This document shows positions 43,886 to 52,678 of a stretch of DNA of 64,000 nucleotides, in pieces (position 1 is the stretch's first letter; each line of letters begins with the position of its first letter). The stretch lies in assembly GCF_019075875.1 (NCBI RefSeq), contig NZ_JAHOOZ010000001.1:5212001-5276000 (forward strand). The letters run 5' to 3'. Source of the DNA: Novosphingobium sp. G106. Its GTDB lineage: Bacteria > Pseudomonadota > Alphaproteobacteria > Sphingomonadales > Sphingomonadaceae. The notes under the pieces were generated by a model. It was given only the letters and a program-made list of their open reading frames with translations. It was not told the DNA's origin and searched no databases. Both the position numbers and the translations under genes were made by a program.

Positions 43886-45211
43886 TCATTCGCCTTCGCG
43901 CCGCTTGGCCCTCAGCTTGTCCCAATAGGCGATGCGTTCGATCACCTGCCGCTCGAAGCCGCGCTCGACCGGGTGGTAGAAGGTCTGCGGCGCCATCTCG
44001 TCGGGCCAATAGTCGGCGCCCGAAAAACCCTCGTCGGCGTCGTGGTCATAGGCATAGCCCTTGCCGTAGCCGATGTCCTTCATCAGCTTGGTCGGCGCGT
44101 TGAGGATCGTCGCCGGCGGCATCAGCGAGCCGGTCTCCCTGGCGCTGCGCCAGGCCTCCTTCTGCGCGACATAGGCGGCGTTCGATTTGGGCGCGGTCGC
44201 GAGGTAGAGGCAGGCCTGGACGATCGCCAGTTCGCCCTCGGGCGAGCCGAGGAAGTCGTAGGCGTCCTTGGCCGCAAGGCATTGCACCAGCGCTTCGGGA
44301 TCGGCGAGGCCCACGTCCTCGCTGGCGAAGCGGACCAGCCGGCGCAGCACATAGAGCGGCTCTTCGCCCGCGGTCAGCATCCGCGCCATGTAGTAGAGCG
44401 CGGCCTGCGGGTCCGAGCCGCGCAGGCTTTTGTGCAGCGCCGAGATCAGGTTGTAGTGCCCCTCGCGGTCCTTGTCATAGACCGCGACGCGGCGTTGCAG
44501 GAAAGCGCCGAGGCCGGCTGGATCGAGCGGCTCCGTGATCTTGGCGGCATAGAGCGTCTCGGCCTGGTTCAGCAGGAACCGTCCGTCGCCGTCGGCCGAG
44601 GCGACCAGCGCCTCGCGTGCCTCGGGCGTGACGGGTAGGGGGCCTTCGAGCGCCTCGGCCTTGTCGAGCAGCTTGGCCAGGGCATCGGCATCGAGCCGGC
44701 GCAGGATCAGCACCTGCGCGCGGGAGAGCAGGGCCGCGTTGAGCTCGAAGCTGGGATTCTCGGTCGTTGCGCCGACCAGGGTCACCGTGCCCTTCTCGAC
44801 GAACGGCAGGAAACCGTCCTGCTGCGCGCGATTGAAGCGGTGGATCTCGTCGACGAACAGCAAGGTGCGCTGCCCGGCCCTGGCCGCCACGTCTGCCTCG
44901 GCGAAGACCTTCTTCAAATCGGCAACGCCTGAAAAGACCGCACTGATCGCGACGAAGCGCATGCCCACTGAATCGGCGAGCAGTCGCGCCGTGCTCGTCT
45001 TGCCCGTGCCCGGCGGCCCCCAGAGGATCATCGACGAGAGCTTGCCCGCCGCCACCATCCGCCCGATCGCGCCTTCCGGCCCGGTGATGTGCTCCTGTCC
45101 GACGACGTCGGCCAGCGTGCGCGGGCGCAGCCGATCGGCCAGCGGCGCGTCGGGGCTGGGTTCGTCCTGTCTGGGCTGAGCCGGCATGTCGTCGGCGAAA
45201 AGATCGGCCAT
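43886..45211 (-). CDS. rarA: Replication-associated recombination protein A (RarA/MgsA)
   Basis: A 441-residue AAA+ ATPase. Walker A (GPPGTGKTSTARLLADS) is near residue 66, Walker B with sensor (LLFVDEIHRFNRAQQD) follows, and a C-terminal helical tetramerisation domain includes the typical LMKDIGYGKGYAYDHD. RarA acts at stalled replication forks and on single-stranded DNA gaps. The start gives the normal family length. The repeat described at 43793 lies just past its stop. Confidence 0.94.
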   Translation of the reverse strand: MADLFADDMPAQPRQDEPSPDAPLADRLRPRTLADVVGQEHITGPEGAIGRMVAAGKLSSMILWGPPGTGKTSTARLLADSVGMRFVAISAVFSGVADLKKVFAEADVAARAGQRTLLFVDEIHRFNRAQQDGFLPFVEKGTVTLVGATTENPSFELNAALLSRAQVLILRRLDADALAKLLDKAEALEGPLPVTPEAREALVASADGDGRFLLNQAETLYAAKITEPLDPAGLGAFLQRRVAVYDKDREGHYNLISALHKSLRGSDPQAALYYMARMLTAGEEPLYVLRRLVRFASEDVGLADPEALVQCLAAKDAYDFLGSPEGELAIVQACLYLATAPKSNAAYVAQKEAWRSARETGSLMPPATILNAPTKLMKDIGYGKGYAYDHDADEGFSGADYWPDEMAPQTFYHPVERGFERQVIERIAYWDKLRAKRREGE

Positions 45212-45299
45212 GGGAGCTATCTAGGGACAATCGCGCGGCTTTGCAGTATCTCAATCCTCCCCGAGCTTCGCTCGGAGAAGGTCAGGGGAGCCACCGGTC

Positions 45300-45806
45300 A
45301 TGGAACAGACAGCGACACGCCCCCGGCACTTCTGGCCGGTCGCCGCGGCGAGCCTGCTGTGGAATGCCTTCGGCGCCTACGACTGGCTGATGACCAATTC
45401 GCGCAACGCCGCCTATCTCGCGCCGTTCCCGCCCGAGTTCATGCAGTACGTCGATGCCATGCCCTATTGGGCGCTCGCCGCCTGGACGCTCGGCGTCTGG
45501 GCCGCGGTCGCGGGCTCGATTCTGCTGCTGCGCCGCTCGCGCTTCGCGGTCCACGCGTTCGCGGCGTCGTTGCTCGGGCTGGCGGCGAGCACGGCCTATC
45601 AGGCGAGCATCGAGCTGCCCGCGTCGATGATCTCGGGTCCGGCGATCGGCATGACGCTGGTGATCTGGATCGGCGCGATCGCGCTGCTTTGGTACGCGGT
45701 GCGGATGCGGGGGCAGGGGGGTGTTGCGGTAGGGTGTTTGACTACCGCGCAGACGAAAGTCATGGCGAGCGCGCCAATCCGGCGTTTGTTCACCTTTATA
45801 CTATAG
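45300..45806 (+). CDS. Small multi-pass membrane protein of unknown function, probable 3' frame break
   Basis: A 168-residue reading with about four transmembrane segments (near 12-30, 55-78, 83-100 and 115-137). The last 25 residues after RMRGQGG run over low-GC DNA and look unrelated. If the G6 run at 45716-45721 had five G, the protein would end GQGVLR at 45730-45732 (143 residues), a more natural membrane-protein end. No family was recognised. Confidence 0.6.
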   Translation: MEQTATRPRHFWPVAAASLLWNAFGAYDWLMTNSRNAAYLAPFPPEFMQYVDAMPYWALAAWTLGVWAAVAGSILLLRRSRFAVHAFAASLLGLAASTAYQASIELPASMISGPAIGMTLVIWIGAIALLWYAVRMRGQGGVAVGCLTTAQTKVMASAPIRRLFTFIL

Positions 45807-45841
45807 CAGCGCACTTAGAATGATTGGCATGAAGGTGGTGC

Positions 45842-46258
45842 ATGGCTGACTTACGTTCTTTTCTGCTGCTTTCGACTAGGCACCTCATACGACCTATGAA
45901 ATCGATTCTAGGTGAAGGCTGTAATGGCAATCATCCTCCGCAACTCCGTTCATGGTGTTCTTGGACAACATTCGGGGCTTTGAGCATCGATGCTAGATAC
46001 TGGGTCGATGAGCTGCCTTTGGAGTCAGAATTAGGTGAGCAGTACGTGCATGATGGAGGGACTTGGGGCCAGCCTTTTTTATATGAAGAACTGGCGCACG
46101 TAATCATACCGCGACGGTTCATAGAAGATTCTATGTTTAACAAAAAGTTCACATCCTGGGAACATGAGCAGGATATCGATGGGCTATCAGTATTGCTCAA
46201 TGATGCGGGAATTGAGCATCGTACCTCTCAATTAGTGCTCGAAGTTAAGCTTTTCTGA
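45842..46258 (+). CDS. Low-GC orphan protein, possibly horizontally acquired
   Basis: A 138-residue protein in a stretch of about 500 bp with roughly 45-48 % GC, in sharp contrast to its neighbours. Codons such as AGA, ATA and TTA are frequent. GGTGG stands shortly before the ATG at 45842. It is soluble, with tryptophan- and acid-rich segments (ARYWVDELPLESELGEQYVH; FTSWEHEQDIDGLSVLL) and a C-terminal VLEVKLF. I do not recognise it. Size, charge and isolation recall immunity-type proteins, but this is only a resemblance. Confidence 0.55.
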   Translation: MADLRSFLLLSTRHLIRPMKSILGEGCNGNHPPQLRSWCSWTTFGALSIDARYWVDELPLESELGEQYVHDGGTWGQPFLYEELAHVIIPRRFIEDSMFNKKFTSWEHEQDIDGLSVLLNDAGIEHRTSQLVLEVKLF

Positions 46259-46282
46259 CGGGCGCAGTCACCGGTCTAACTC

Positions 46283-47428
46283 TCAACCCGCCCCCTTCTG
46301 CCAATCCAGCCACTCCGCCAGCGCCGCCAGACACTCGCGCCCCAGCAGTCGGCTGCGCTCGGGGCTCCACCCCTGCTCTTCGCTCGGCAGGTCGTCGTGG
46401 TCCTTGAACGGCATTTCCAAGGTCATCGCCACGGCGCCGAAACGCTCGGCGAGCTGGTTGGTCGACATGGCGAGGTTGGCCTTGCTCGCGGGCGTGGTCG
46501 GGTAGCCGCGCCGGGTCTGGAAGTCGGGCGTGCGGCGCGCGAGGATCTCGCAGTAGCGGCGATAGCCGGCGCGCTGGTCGTGCTGGAGCGAGGGGATGCC
46601 CTCGAACCCCGCCATGAACACCGCCGAGATCGCCTCGTCGCCGTGGACGTCCATCGAGAAGTCGACGCCGCTGGCGTCCATCGCCCCGCGGATCGCGACG
46701 ACTTCGGGCGAGCGCTCCGGCGTCGGGTCGGCCCATTCGCGGTTGAGGTTCACGCCGATGGCATTGGTCCGCAGGTGCCCGCGGCACGAGCCGTCGGGAT
46801 TGGCATTGGGCACGACGTGCAGCCGGCAGCGCTGGCGCAGCACGCGGGCGATCGGATCGGCGGGATCGGTCAGCGCTTCGAGCGCGCCTTCCATCCACCA
46901 TTCGGCCATCGATTCGCCCGGATGCTGGCGGGCGTAGAGCCAGACCTGCACCGGGCCTTCGCCCATTTCGAGGCAGTCGATCGGCTGGCCTTCGAGGCTG
47001 TAACCGAGGCATCGGTAGTCGACGCCCTCGCTGGTGGTCGCGGCGGCGACGAGATCGTGGTGCCGCTCCATCGAATAGGGCGCGAAATAGGCGAACCAGC
47101 ACACGTCGCTCTCGGGCGTGTAGCGGATCGTCAACGTGCCGGCGTCGGCCTTCTCGTCCCAGCTCGTCTCGGCGCGGCCCCAATACTGTCGGTCCTCGGA
47201 AACGGCAGCCCGGTAGCCGGGCCAGCCGCCGGGGTAGGCGGCGGCGTTGAGGGCGGTCAGGCGCAGTTCGAGCTCGCGTCCCTTGCCGCCGGTGACGCGG
47301 AAGTGGAACCACTGGAAGAAGTCGGAATCGCGGTCGCGCCGGATTTTCAGCGCGGCGCTCGCGCCGGAGATGGACAGGACTTCGATGTTGCCGGAATCGA
47401 AGGCAGCGGTGATCTGGATGTCGCTCAT
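46283..47428 (-). CDS. M14 family zinc carboxypeptidase (cytosolic carboxypeptidase-like)
   Basis: A 381-residue enzyme without a signal peptide. An N-terminal beta domain (residues 1-120) precedes the M14 catalytic domain with zinc ligands in [12 protein letters not shown] (HxxE) and FSMDVHGDE (His), and the catalytic Glu expected in the C-terminal [31 protein letters not shown] is diagnostic of the AGTPBP1/CCP-like branch. Eukaryotic relatives remove glutamate tails; bacterial substrates are unknown. It overlaps the downstream DUF4136 gene by 4 bp region-wise, so both may be co-transcribed. Confidence 0.87.
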   Translation of the reverse strand: MSDIQITAAFDSGNIEVLSISGASAALKIRRDRDSDFFQWFHFRVTGGKGRELELRLTALNAAAYPGGWPGYRAAVSEDRQYWGRAETSWDEKADAGTLTIRYTPESDVCWFAYFAPYSMERHHDLVAAATTSEGVDYRCLGYSLEGQPIDCLEMGEGPVQVWLYARQHPGESMAEWWMEGALEALTDPADPIARVLRQRCRLHVVPNANPDGSCRGHLRTNAIGVNLNREWADPTPERSPEVVAIRGAMDASGVDFSMDVHGDEAISAVFMAGFEGIPSLQHDQRAGYRRYCEILARRTPDFQTRRGYPTTPASKANLAMSTNQLAERFGAVAMTLEMPFKDHDDLPSEEQGWSPERSRLLGRECLAALAEWLDWQKGAG

Positions 47429-48015
47429 TTCACCTGGATAGTTTCACCCGAGTTCCCGGGGAAGCCCTTGAACAGCGCCTCGGCCATCTTCGCCGCGCCG
47501 AGCTGGCTGTTGGCGAGCGGCGATTTCTCGGTGACGGTGAAGCTCGAGCGGCCTTCCCAGAGTGCCTGGCCGGTGGCGCGGTCCTTGATCGTGACCGCGA
47601 GCTCGGTCTCGACGACGGCCGGGGGAGGGCCCGACAGGTCGATGCCGAGGCCCAGCCCGACCCCCGAACCGTAGGAGCCGGTCGATCCGCCGACCCCGAC
47701 CGAGACCGGATTGCGGTTGCGCTCCGGCTGGTAGGTCTGGCGCTGGAGACGCACATAGGCGACCTGGTCGCCAGTGCCTGCCGCCTGCTCACGGTAGCCC
47801 AGCACTGTCAGCTGACGGCCGACTGCGGCGGCGTAGGTCCGCCATTCGAGGCTGTCGCCGGCCATCCCCGGCGCGGGTTCCACCGATACCACGCCGCGGC
47901 CGAGCCGGGCGGTATCGGGTGCATGGAAACGCGTCACCTCGACCGGGCCTACCGGTGCGACGCAGCCTGAGAGCATGAGCGAGAGCGCCGCGGCGGCAAA
48001 GGGAAGCGTCTTCAT
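47425..48015 (-). CDS. DUF4136-type lipoprotein
   Basis: A 196-residue lipoprotein: the ATG at 48013-48015 is followed by a signal peptide with lipobox LSGC. The mature domain ([27 protein letters not shown], then [23 protein letters not shown]) is the DUF4136 pattern. A Gly/Ser loop ([20 protein letters not shown]) splits the domain. Its role in the envelope is unknown. A second related gene lies 87 bp upstream on the same strand. Confidence 0.78.
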   Translation of the reverse strand: MKTLPFAAAALSLMLSGCVAPVGPVEVTRFHAPDTARLGRGVVSVEPAPGMAGDSLEWRTYAAAVGRQLTVLGYREQAAGTGDQVAYVRLQRQTYQPERNRNPVSVGVGGSTGSYGSGVGLGLGIDLSGPPPAVVETELAVTIKDRATGQALWEGRSSFTVTEKSPLANSQLGAAKMAEALFKGFPGNSGETIQVK

Positions 48016-48102
48016 GGCATCGTCTCCACCAACCCCGTCGTTGCGGGCACGGCCGTCCGAAACCAGAACGTGTGGCATACCATGCAGTTGCGCAAGTCTG
48101 CG

Positions 48103-48837
48103 CTAGCCGCCGAGATCGGCGCGGGGCATCGACACGCCGTCGCTGGCGCGCGGGAAGCCGTCGAACAGGGCCGCGGCGAGCTTGGCGGCGATGGCCTGGT
48201 CGCCCCACTTGTCGTCGCCTTCGCGCGTCGCCACTTCGGCGCGGCCTTCCCAGAGCACGGCATTGGTCGTCCGGTCGCGGATGCGTGCCTCCAGCTTGGT
48301 CGAGACCAGCGGCGGCAGCGGCTTGGTCATGTCGATGTTGAGCGCCATGCCATAGCCCATGCCGCGGTTGCTCGCCGACATCGCCACTTCGCCGCTGACC
48401 GGCTTGTGCTTCTGTTCGGCGGGTTCGAGCACGGTGCGCGTCACCTTGAGCTCGGCGAGCTGGCCGCCGGCGGGCTGGGCATGCGCGGTGTCGTAGCCGG
48501 CGTGGACGAGCTGGTCGATTACCGCGGCTTCGTAGGCGGCGCGGTCGCTCTGGGCCACGTAGTCCTGGCCTGCGGTCTGCGAGGCGACGGCGATCGCGCC
48601 GTGGCCGAGCGCATCGGCAGCGGTTCCCTCGGCGACGAAGCGGGCCACCTGGACCCGGCCTTCGCGGCTGCGGTCGCGTTCGACGCGAGAGGAGGATGAG
48701 GGACCGTCCCAGCGTGAGTTGCCCCAGCCGGGCTCGCCCCAGCCCGGTCCGCCCCATCCGCCGGGACGGGCCTGGGCCGGTGCGCCAAGCGCGAGCGCCA
48801 GAAGGGAGAGGGCGGCGAGTGTCGATCGATTGCGCAT
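48103..48837 (-). CDS. DUF4136-like secreted protein with a Gly/Trp-rich linker
   Basis: A 244-residue secreted protein starting at ATG 48835-48837 (GGAG upstream). A signal peptide ends near PAQARPGG. A linker of Gly-Trp repeats (residues about 25-45; GGWGGPGWGEPGWGNSRW) is followed by a domain that shares with the 47425 gene the order of YDTAHA-type strand, ELKVTRTVL and NAVLWEGRAEVATR, so it is probably a diverged DUF4136 paralogue. Function is unknown. Confidence 0.72.
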   Translation of the reverse strand: MRNRSTLAALSLLALALGAPAQARPGGWGGPGWGEPGWGNSRWDGPSSSSRVERDRSREGRVQVARFVAEGTAADALGHGAIAVASQTAGQDYVAQSDRAAYEAAVIDQLVHAGYDTAHAQPAGGQLAELKVTRTVLEPAEQKHKPVSGEVAMSASNRGMGYGMALNIDMTKPLPPLVSTKLEARIRDRTTNAVLWEGRAEVATREGDDKWGDQAIAAKLAAALFDGFPRASDGVSMPRADLGG

Positions 48838-48971
48838 AAGTGCTCCGGGCATACGATATGCCAACCCCATATCGAGGCCTAGGCGCGCGCCGCTTGCGGC
48901 GGAATGAACGAGAATCCGTTTCGGCGCCCGCATTTACCGGATCGCTACGCCTGCCATGTTAGCCGCAGGCC

Positions 48972-49982
48972 ATGTCCTTCCAGAAGCCACCCGTGCTCGT
49001 GACCGGCGGCGCCGGCTATATCGGTAGCCACGCCGTGCTCGCTCTGGCCGATGCCGGCTGGCCGGTGGCGGTGGTCGACAACCTCTGCACGGGCTTCCGC
49101 TGGGCCGTGCCGGAGAGCGTTCCCTTCTTCGAGGGCGACGTCGGCAACGCCGATCTGATGCGCCAGATATTTGCCACGCAGGGCACCCAGGCGATCCTGC
49201 ACTTCGCCGGCTCGGTCGTCGTGCCGGAATCGGTGAGCGATCCGCTCAAGTACTATCGCAACAACACCGGCAACACCTGCGCGCTGCTGAGCGCCGCGGT
49301 GGCGGCCGGCGTGCCGCATTTCATCTTCAGCTCGACCGCGGCGACCTATGGTGTGCCCGATGTCTCGCCGGTCACCGAAAGCACGCCGCAGGTGCCGATC
49401 AACCCCTACGGCATGTCGAAGCTGATGACCGAGGCGATGCTGGCCGACATCGCCGCGGCGCACTCGATCAACTACTGTGCATTACGCTATTTCAACGTCG
49501 CCGGCGCCGATCCCGATGCGCGGACAGGCCAGTCCACGGCGGGAGCGACGCACCTGATCAAGGTTGCGGTCGAAGCGGCGCTGGGCCAGCGCGAGGGTGT
49601 CGACGTCTACGGCACCGACTACCCGACTCCCGACGGCACCGGCGTACGCGACTATATCCACGTCTCGGACCTCGCCGCGGCGCATGTCCTGGCCCTGGAG
49701 GCGCTGATCATGAACCCGGCGCACTCGCTGACGATGAACTGCGGCTATGGCCGCGGCTTTTCGGTTCTCGAAGTGCTGGACGCGGTCGAGCGGGTGTCCG
49801 GCCGCAAGATCGCGCGCCGTCTCTGCCTGCGCCGCGCGGGTGACCCCGATTCGCTGATCTCGGATAATTCGCGGATCAAGGCGACGCTGCCCTGGGTACC
49901 GCGGCATGCCGATCTGGACGCGATCGTCGGCCATGCGCTGGCCTGGGAGCAAAAGCTCGCGGAGATCCGCCGCGCCGCTTGA
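48972..49982 (+). CDS. galE: UDP-glucose 4-epimerase
   Basis: A 336-residue extended SDR interconverting UDP-glucose and UDP-galactose. NAD motif VTGGAGYIGSHAVLAL, catalytic YGMSKLMTE (Tyr-x3-Lys), FSSTAATYG and the C-terminal RRAGDPDSLISDNSRIK are typical of GalE. It supplies sugars for surface polysaccharide. It is a stand-alone gene, 134 bp from the divergent DUF4136-like gene. Confidence 0.94.
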   Translation: MSFQKPPVLVTGGAGYIGSHAVLALADAGWPVAVVDNLCTGFRWAVPESVPFFEGDVGNADLMRQIFATQGTQAILHFAGSVVVPESVSDPLKYYRNNTGNTCALLSAAVAAGVPHFIFSSTAATYGVPDVSPVTESTPQVPINPYGMSKLMTEAMLADIAAAHSINYCALRYFNVAGADPDARTGQSTAGATHLIKVAVEAALGQREGVDVYGTDYPTPDGTGVRDYIHVSDLAAAHVLALEALIMNPAHSLTMNCGYGRGFSVLEVLDAVERVSGRKIARRLCLRRAGDPDSLISDNSRIKATLPWVPRHADLDAIVGHALAWEQKLAEIRRAA

Positions 49983-50052
49983 CTTGGGCGCGCTCGCACC
50001 CTAACGGCGCACCTTCGATTTTTGGGCGGCAGACGCCGCGGAAGAGACAGTC

Positions 50053-50178
50053 ATGAAGATTCGCAACAGCCTCAAGTCGCTCAAGGACCGCCACCGGGAC
50101 AACCGCGTGATCCGCCGCCGTGGCCGGACCTATGTGATCAACAAGACCAACCGCCGCTTCAAGGCGCGCCAGGGCTGA
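50053..50178 (+). CDS. rpmJ: 50S ribosomal protein L36 (zinc-less form)
   Basis: A 41-residue basic protein: it starts [20 protein letters not shown] and ends NRRFKARQG, the alphaproteobacterial L36 sequence. It lacks the four zinc-ligand Cys/His of classical L36, as in YkgO. AGAGACAG lies before the ATG. It is too short for most ORF calls. Confidence 0.95.
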   Translation: MKIRNSLKSLKDRHRDNRVIRRRGRTYVINKTNRRFKARQG

Positions 50179-50228
50179 TTCGCTTAGCGCCCCCGCGCTT
50201 GCGGGGGGCCTCAGTCAGCAGGGCGGTC

Positions 50229-50275
50229 CCTCTCGTGAAGAGGTTTTAAGGTCCCTGCTGCGCGGGGACCTTCAC
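50229..50275 (+). terminator. Hairpins after the L36 gene
   Basis: CCTCT-CGTGA-AGAGG followed by TTTT at 50244-50247, and a second stem GGTCCC/GGGACC, stand between the L36 gene and the HAD gene. The first stem is only 5 bp. They may act as a weak terminator or attenuator. Confidence 0.35.
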
Positions 50276-50277
50276 TT

Positions 50278-50895
50278 ATGTCCTCAGCACCGGTCTCGGC
50301 AGTCGTCTTCGATGTCGGCAAGGTCCTTTACCAATGGGACCTGCGCCATCTGTTTGCCAAGCTGATCGCCGATCCGGACGAGCTCGAGTGGTTCGTCGGC
50401 ACGGTCGTCACGCCCGAGTGGCACTACCAGCACGACACAGGGCGGATGCTCGCGGAGACGATTCCCGAGCGCATTGCCGAGTTCCCGGAGCATGAGGCGC
50501 TGATTCGCGCTTTCGCCGCACGCTTCGGCGAGACGATTCCCGGCCCGGTGCCCGGTAGCCTCGAACTGGTCGAGGAACTCTATGTCCGCGGCGTGCCGCT
50601 GTTCGCGATCACCAATTTCAGCGCCGACTTCTGGCCGCCGTTCCGCGTCGGCCAGCCGATCTTCGACCGCTTTCGCGACATCGTCGTCTCGGGTGACGAG
50701 AAGCTCTATAAGCCCAACCCCGAGATCTACGCCCTGGCCGCCCAGCGCTTCGGCCACGCTCCCGGCGAGATGCTGTTCATCGACGACAATGCGGAGAACG
50801 TCACCGCGGCGCGCGACTGCGGCTGGCAGGCGCACCATTTCATCGACGCCCCGACCCTGGCCGCGGACCTGCGCGCGCGCGGCCTGCTCGCCTGA
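50278..50895 (+). CDS. HAD-superfamily hydrolase (haloacid dehalogenase-like, YihX-type)
   Basis: A 205-residue HAD-IA protein: motif I VVFDVGKVLYQWD, motif II FAITNFSADF, motif III and IV in LYKPNPEIYALAAQR and LFIDDNAENVTAARDCGW. The second position of motif I is Gly rather than Asp (DxG), as in YihX-like phosphatases that use glucose-1-phosphate. The substrate is not certain. The terminator at 50903 follows immediately. Confidence 0.85.
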   Translation: MSSAPVSAVVFDVGKVLYQWDLRHLFAKLIADPDELEWFVGTVVTPEWHYQHDTGRMLAETIPERIAEFPEHEALIRAFAARFGETIPGPVPGSLELVEELYVRGVPLFAITNFSADFWPPFRVGQPIFDRFRDIVVSGDEKLYKPNPEIYALAAQRFGHAPGEMLFIDDNAENVTAARDCGWQAHHFIDAPTLAADLRARGLLA

Positions 50896-50902
50896 TACGA
50901 AA

Positions 50903-50930
50903 AAGGCCCCCGCGGGACGGCGGGGGCCTT
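50903..50930 (+). terminator. Rho-independent-like terminator after the HAD gene
   Basis: The arms AAGGCCCCCGC and GCGGGGGCCTT form a perfect 11-bp stem around a 6-base loop, starting 7 bp after the HAD stop. The T run after it is short (TT-CTCG-TT). Confidence 0.75.
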
Positions 50931-50992
50931 CTCGTTGCTGCAATGCCGGGGCAGGCGGGGGGTGGGGCTGCTCCGGCTCGGGGAGGGTGCTG

Positions 50993-51304
50993 TTAGGTCC
51001 CCCCGTTGCAGCGTGAGATGTCTTCGCTCGAAAGCTCGCCGGCCGGCGTCGAGAACCGGGCGACCTGGCCGAAGGCCTTGGCGACGCGCTGGCAGACCAG
51101 CAGCGGGCGCGAACCGTCCGAGGCCGCGGCGCAGTGCTCGCCGTCGCACTTCCACAGGACGCCGCTGACGATTTCCTGCTTGGGCTGCAGCAGCGGCGTC
51201 ACCAGCGAAGCGAAAGCGCCGCTGCGCGGCGCGGCCTGGGCGGTTCCGGCAAAGGCAGCCAGTCCCAGCGCGAAGGCAGAGAGCAAGGTCGGAAACTGTC
51301 GCAT
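50993..51304 (-). CDS. Secreted small protein of unknown function
   Basis: A 103-residue protein with a signal peptide cut near GTAQAAPR. The mature part has four cysteines, two of them close together in WKCDGEHCAA and two in LLVCQRVA and SRCNGGT. A pattern of this kind (KCxGxxC... SRPxxVCQ) occurs in conserved hypothetical proteins of sphingomonads, from memory. It is transcribed away from the HxlR regulator with a shared 128-bp promoter region. Confidence 0.7.
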   Translation of the reverse strand: MRQFPTLLSAFALGLAAFAGTAQAAPRSGAFASLVTPLLQPKQEIVSGVLWKCDGEHCAAASDGSRPLLVCQRVAKAFGQVARFSTPAGELSSEDISRCNGGT

Positions 51305-51380
51305 TGGATCTTCCCCATTTCCAGTTGCGAATCGAAACCTACATAACTAGGTTTCAAGTTGCAACTAGAAATGCAATTTG

Positions 51381-51410
51381 GCCATACCGGGTAATTTACG
51401 TAGGTATGGC
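51381..51410. promoter_or_regulatory. Inverted-repeat operator candidate for the HxlR regulator
   Basis: GCCATACC (51381-51388) and GGTATGGC (51403-51410) are exact complements separated by 14 bp, 22 bp before the HxlR start. Centre-to-centre spacing of two helical turns suits a winged-helix dimer. The whole interval is AT-richer than its surroundings. Confidence 0.5.
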
Positions 51411-51432
51411 AAATGGGATAGGGTTGGCCTGA

Positions 51433-51951
51433 ATGACGAAATTGCGCGAACCGCTCGAGGAAATCGGCGCCTGTGGCTTGCCCCTGGCGCTGGAAGTCAT
51501 GGGCGAGCGCTGGTCGTTCATGATCCTGCGTGCCGCCTTCAATGGCGTCTGGCATTTCGAGGAATTCCTCGGCGTGCTGGGCATCGCCCGCAACATCCTG
51601 TCGAATCGCCTCTCCAAGCTGGTCGAACACGGCATCATGCGCCGCGAGCCATGCCCCGAGGACCGCCGCAAGGTCGAATACCGGCTCACCGACAAGGGCG
51701 AGGACCTGCTGCCCGCCATGCTGGCGCTGCGCCAGTGGGGCGAGAAATACGGGCTGGGCGTGCCATCCAACCCGGTGCTCGTCGACAAGCGCGATCACCA
51801 GCCGATCCGCCTCGTCAACGTCCGTGGCCATGACGACCGCGTGCTGACCTGGCATGAGCTACAGTGGCAGGATCGATCGGAGATCGGCGCGGAGAAGGCG
51901 TGCTCGGGACCTGCAGTCGAGGATCTGCCGGGGTGGCGGCAGAAGGACTAG
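51433..51951 (+). CDS. HxlR-family transcriptional regulator
   Basis: A 172-residue winged-helix regulator. The HxlR core LEVMGERWSFMILRAAFNGVWHFEEFLGVLGIARNILSNRLSKLVEHGIMRR is complete, followed by wing residues YRLTDKGEDLLPAML and a C-terminal extension of about 70 residues that is longer than in typical HxlR proteins (about 110-130). The start at ATG 51433 is preceded by GGGTTGG. The target is probably itself and the divergent secreted protein. Confidence 0.88.
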   Translation: MTKLREPLEEIGACGLPLALEVMGERWSFMILRAAFNGVWHFEEFLGVLGIARNILSNRLSKLVEHGIMRREPCPEDRRKVEYRLTDKGEDLLPAMLALRQWGEKYGLGVPSNPVLVDKRDHQPIRLVNVRGHDDRVLTWHELQWQDRSEIGAEKACSGPAVEDLPGWRQKD

Positions 51952-51955
51952 CGGC

Positions 51956-52558
51956 TCAGGCCTCGTCCTCCGGCTCGAGCCGGTTCAGCCACCATTCGAC
52001 CATCGCCCGCGTCTCGTCGTGCCCGCCCTGGATGCCCAGTGCGGCCTCGATGCCCACCGTGCTGCCGATCGCCGCGATCGACTGGGTGAGGGCGAGGGCC
52101 GAGAACATCTCCCGCCCGATTGGGGCAGCGTCGATCCGCGCGGCCGCCTGTTCGAGCCCGACCTTGCGCAGCTGTTCGCCGAAGGCGATCGTCTCGGCGC
52201 GGATGGCGTCGTTGTGGTTGGCCATGGCCATGAATTCCATGTTGAGCCGCGCGTCGTGGGGGTTCGAGCTGACCTCCCAGAAGGCATGCAGCGGGCGGCG
52301 CGCGCGGAACGCCGCCTCGGTCCGCTCCTGCACCCGGCCGATGTGGCGCTGGTAGGTCGCCATCAGGAGGTCGTCCATCGTCTGGAAATAGTAATAGACC
52401 AGCTGGTGCTTGAGGCCCGCGCGCTCCGCCACGCTGCGCGCGGTCAGCGCGGCATAGCCGTCCTCGCGCATCACCGCCTCGACCCCGTCCATCAGCGCGG
52501 TGCGCGAGGACGAATTCTCGAGGCCCATCCGCCTTCCAGCCCGCTGGCTTGCTGCCAT
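51956..52558 (-). CDS. TetR-family transcriptional regulator
   Basis: A 200-residue regulator with an N-terminal helix-turn-helix (about residues 14-60; LTARSVAERAGLKHQLVYYYFQTMDDLLMATY) and a helical ligand domain. The ATG at 52558 with GGAGGGCGACAGGGA upstream is chosen over the GTG at 52582. It faces the cytochrome P450 gene across a 120-bp promoter region and is its likely repressor. A paralogue with the same YYFQTMDDL-type pattern stands at 61544. Confidence 0.87.
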   Translation of the reverse strand: MAASQRAGRRMGLENSSSRTALMDGVEAVMREDGYAALTARSVAERAGLKHQLVYYYFQTMDDLLMATYQRHIGRVQERTEAAFRARRPLHAFWEVSSNPHDARLNMEFMAMANHNDAIRAETIAFGEQLRKVGLEQAAARIDAAPIGREMFSALALTQSIAAIGSTVGIEAALGIQGGHDETRAMVEWWLNRLEPEDEA

Positions 52559-52608
52559 TCCCTGTCGCCCTCCTGATGACACTCCGGTGCCTAGCTATAC
52601 CCGCCAGA

Positions 52609-52636
52609 TTGACAAGACCAGCTTCAATGCTAAGGA
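52609..52636 (+). promoter_or_regulatory. Possible promoter of the P450 gene
   Basis: TTGACA (52609-52614), a 16-bp spacer and TAAGGA (52631-52636) lie about 40 bp before the P450 start. The -35 box is consensus, the -10 box weak. Confidence 0.3.
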
Positions 52637-52678
52637 TTTGGTCAGCACGCGCAACAAGCGCGGGGAGAAGGATTCGCG

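Noticed and set aside
45250..45298. Hairpin CCGAG-CTTCG-CTCGG before the membrane protein gene
   Set aside because: The stem has only 5 bp and no T run; not clear as a terminator.
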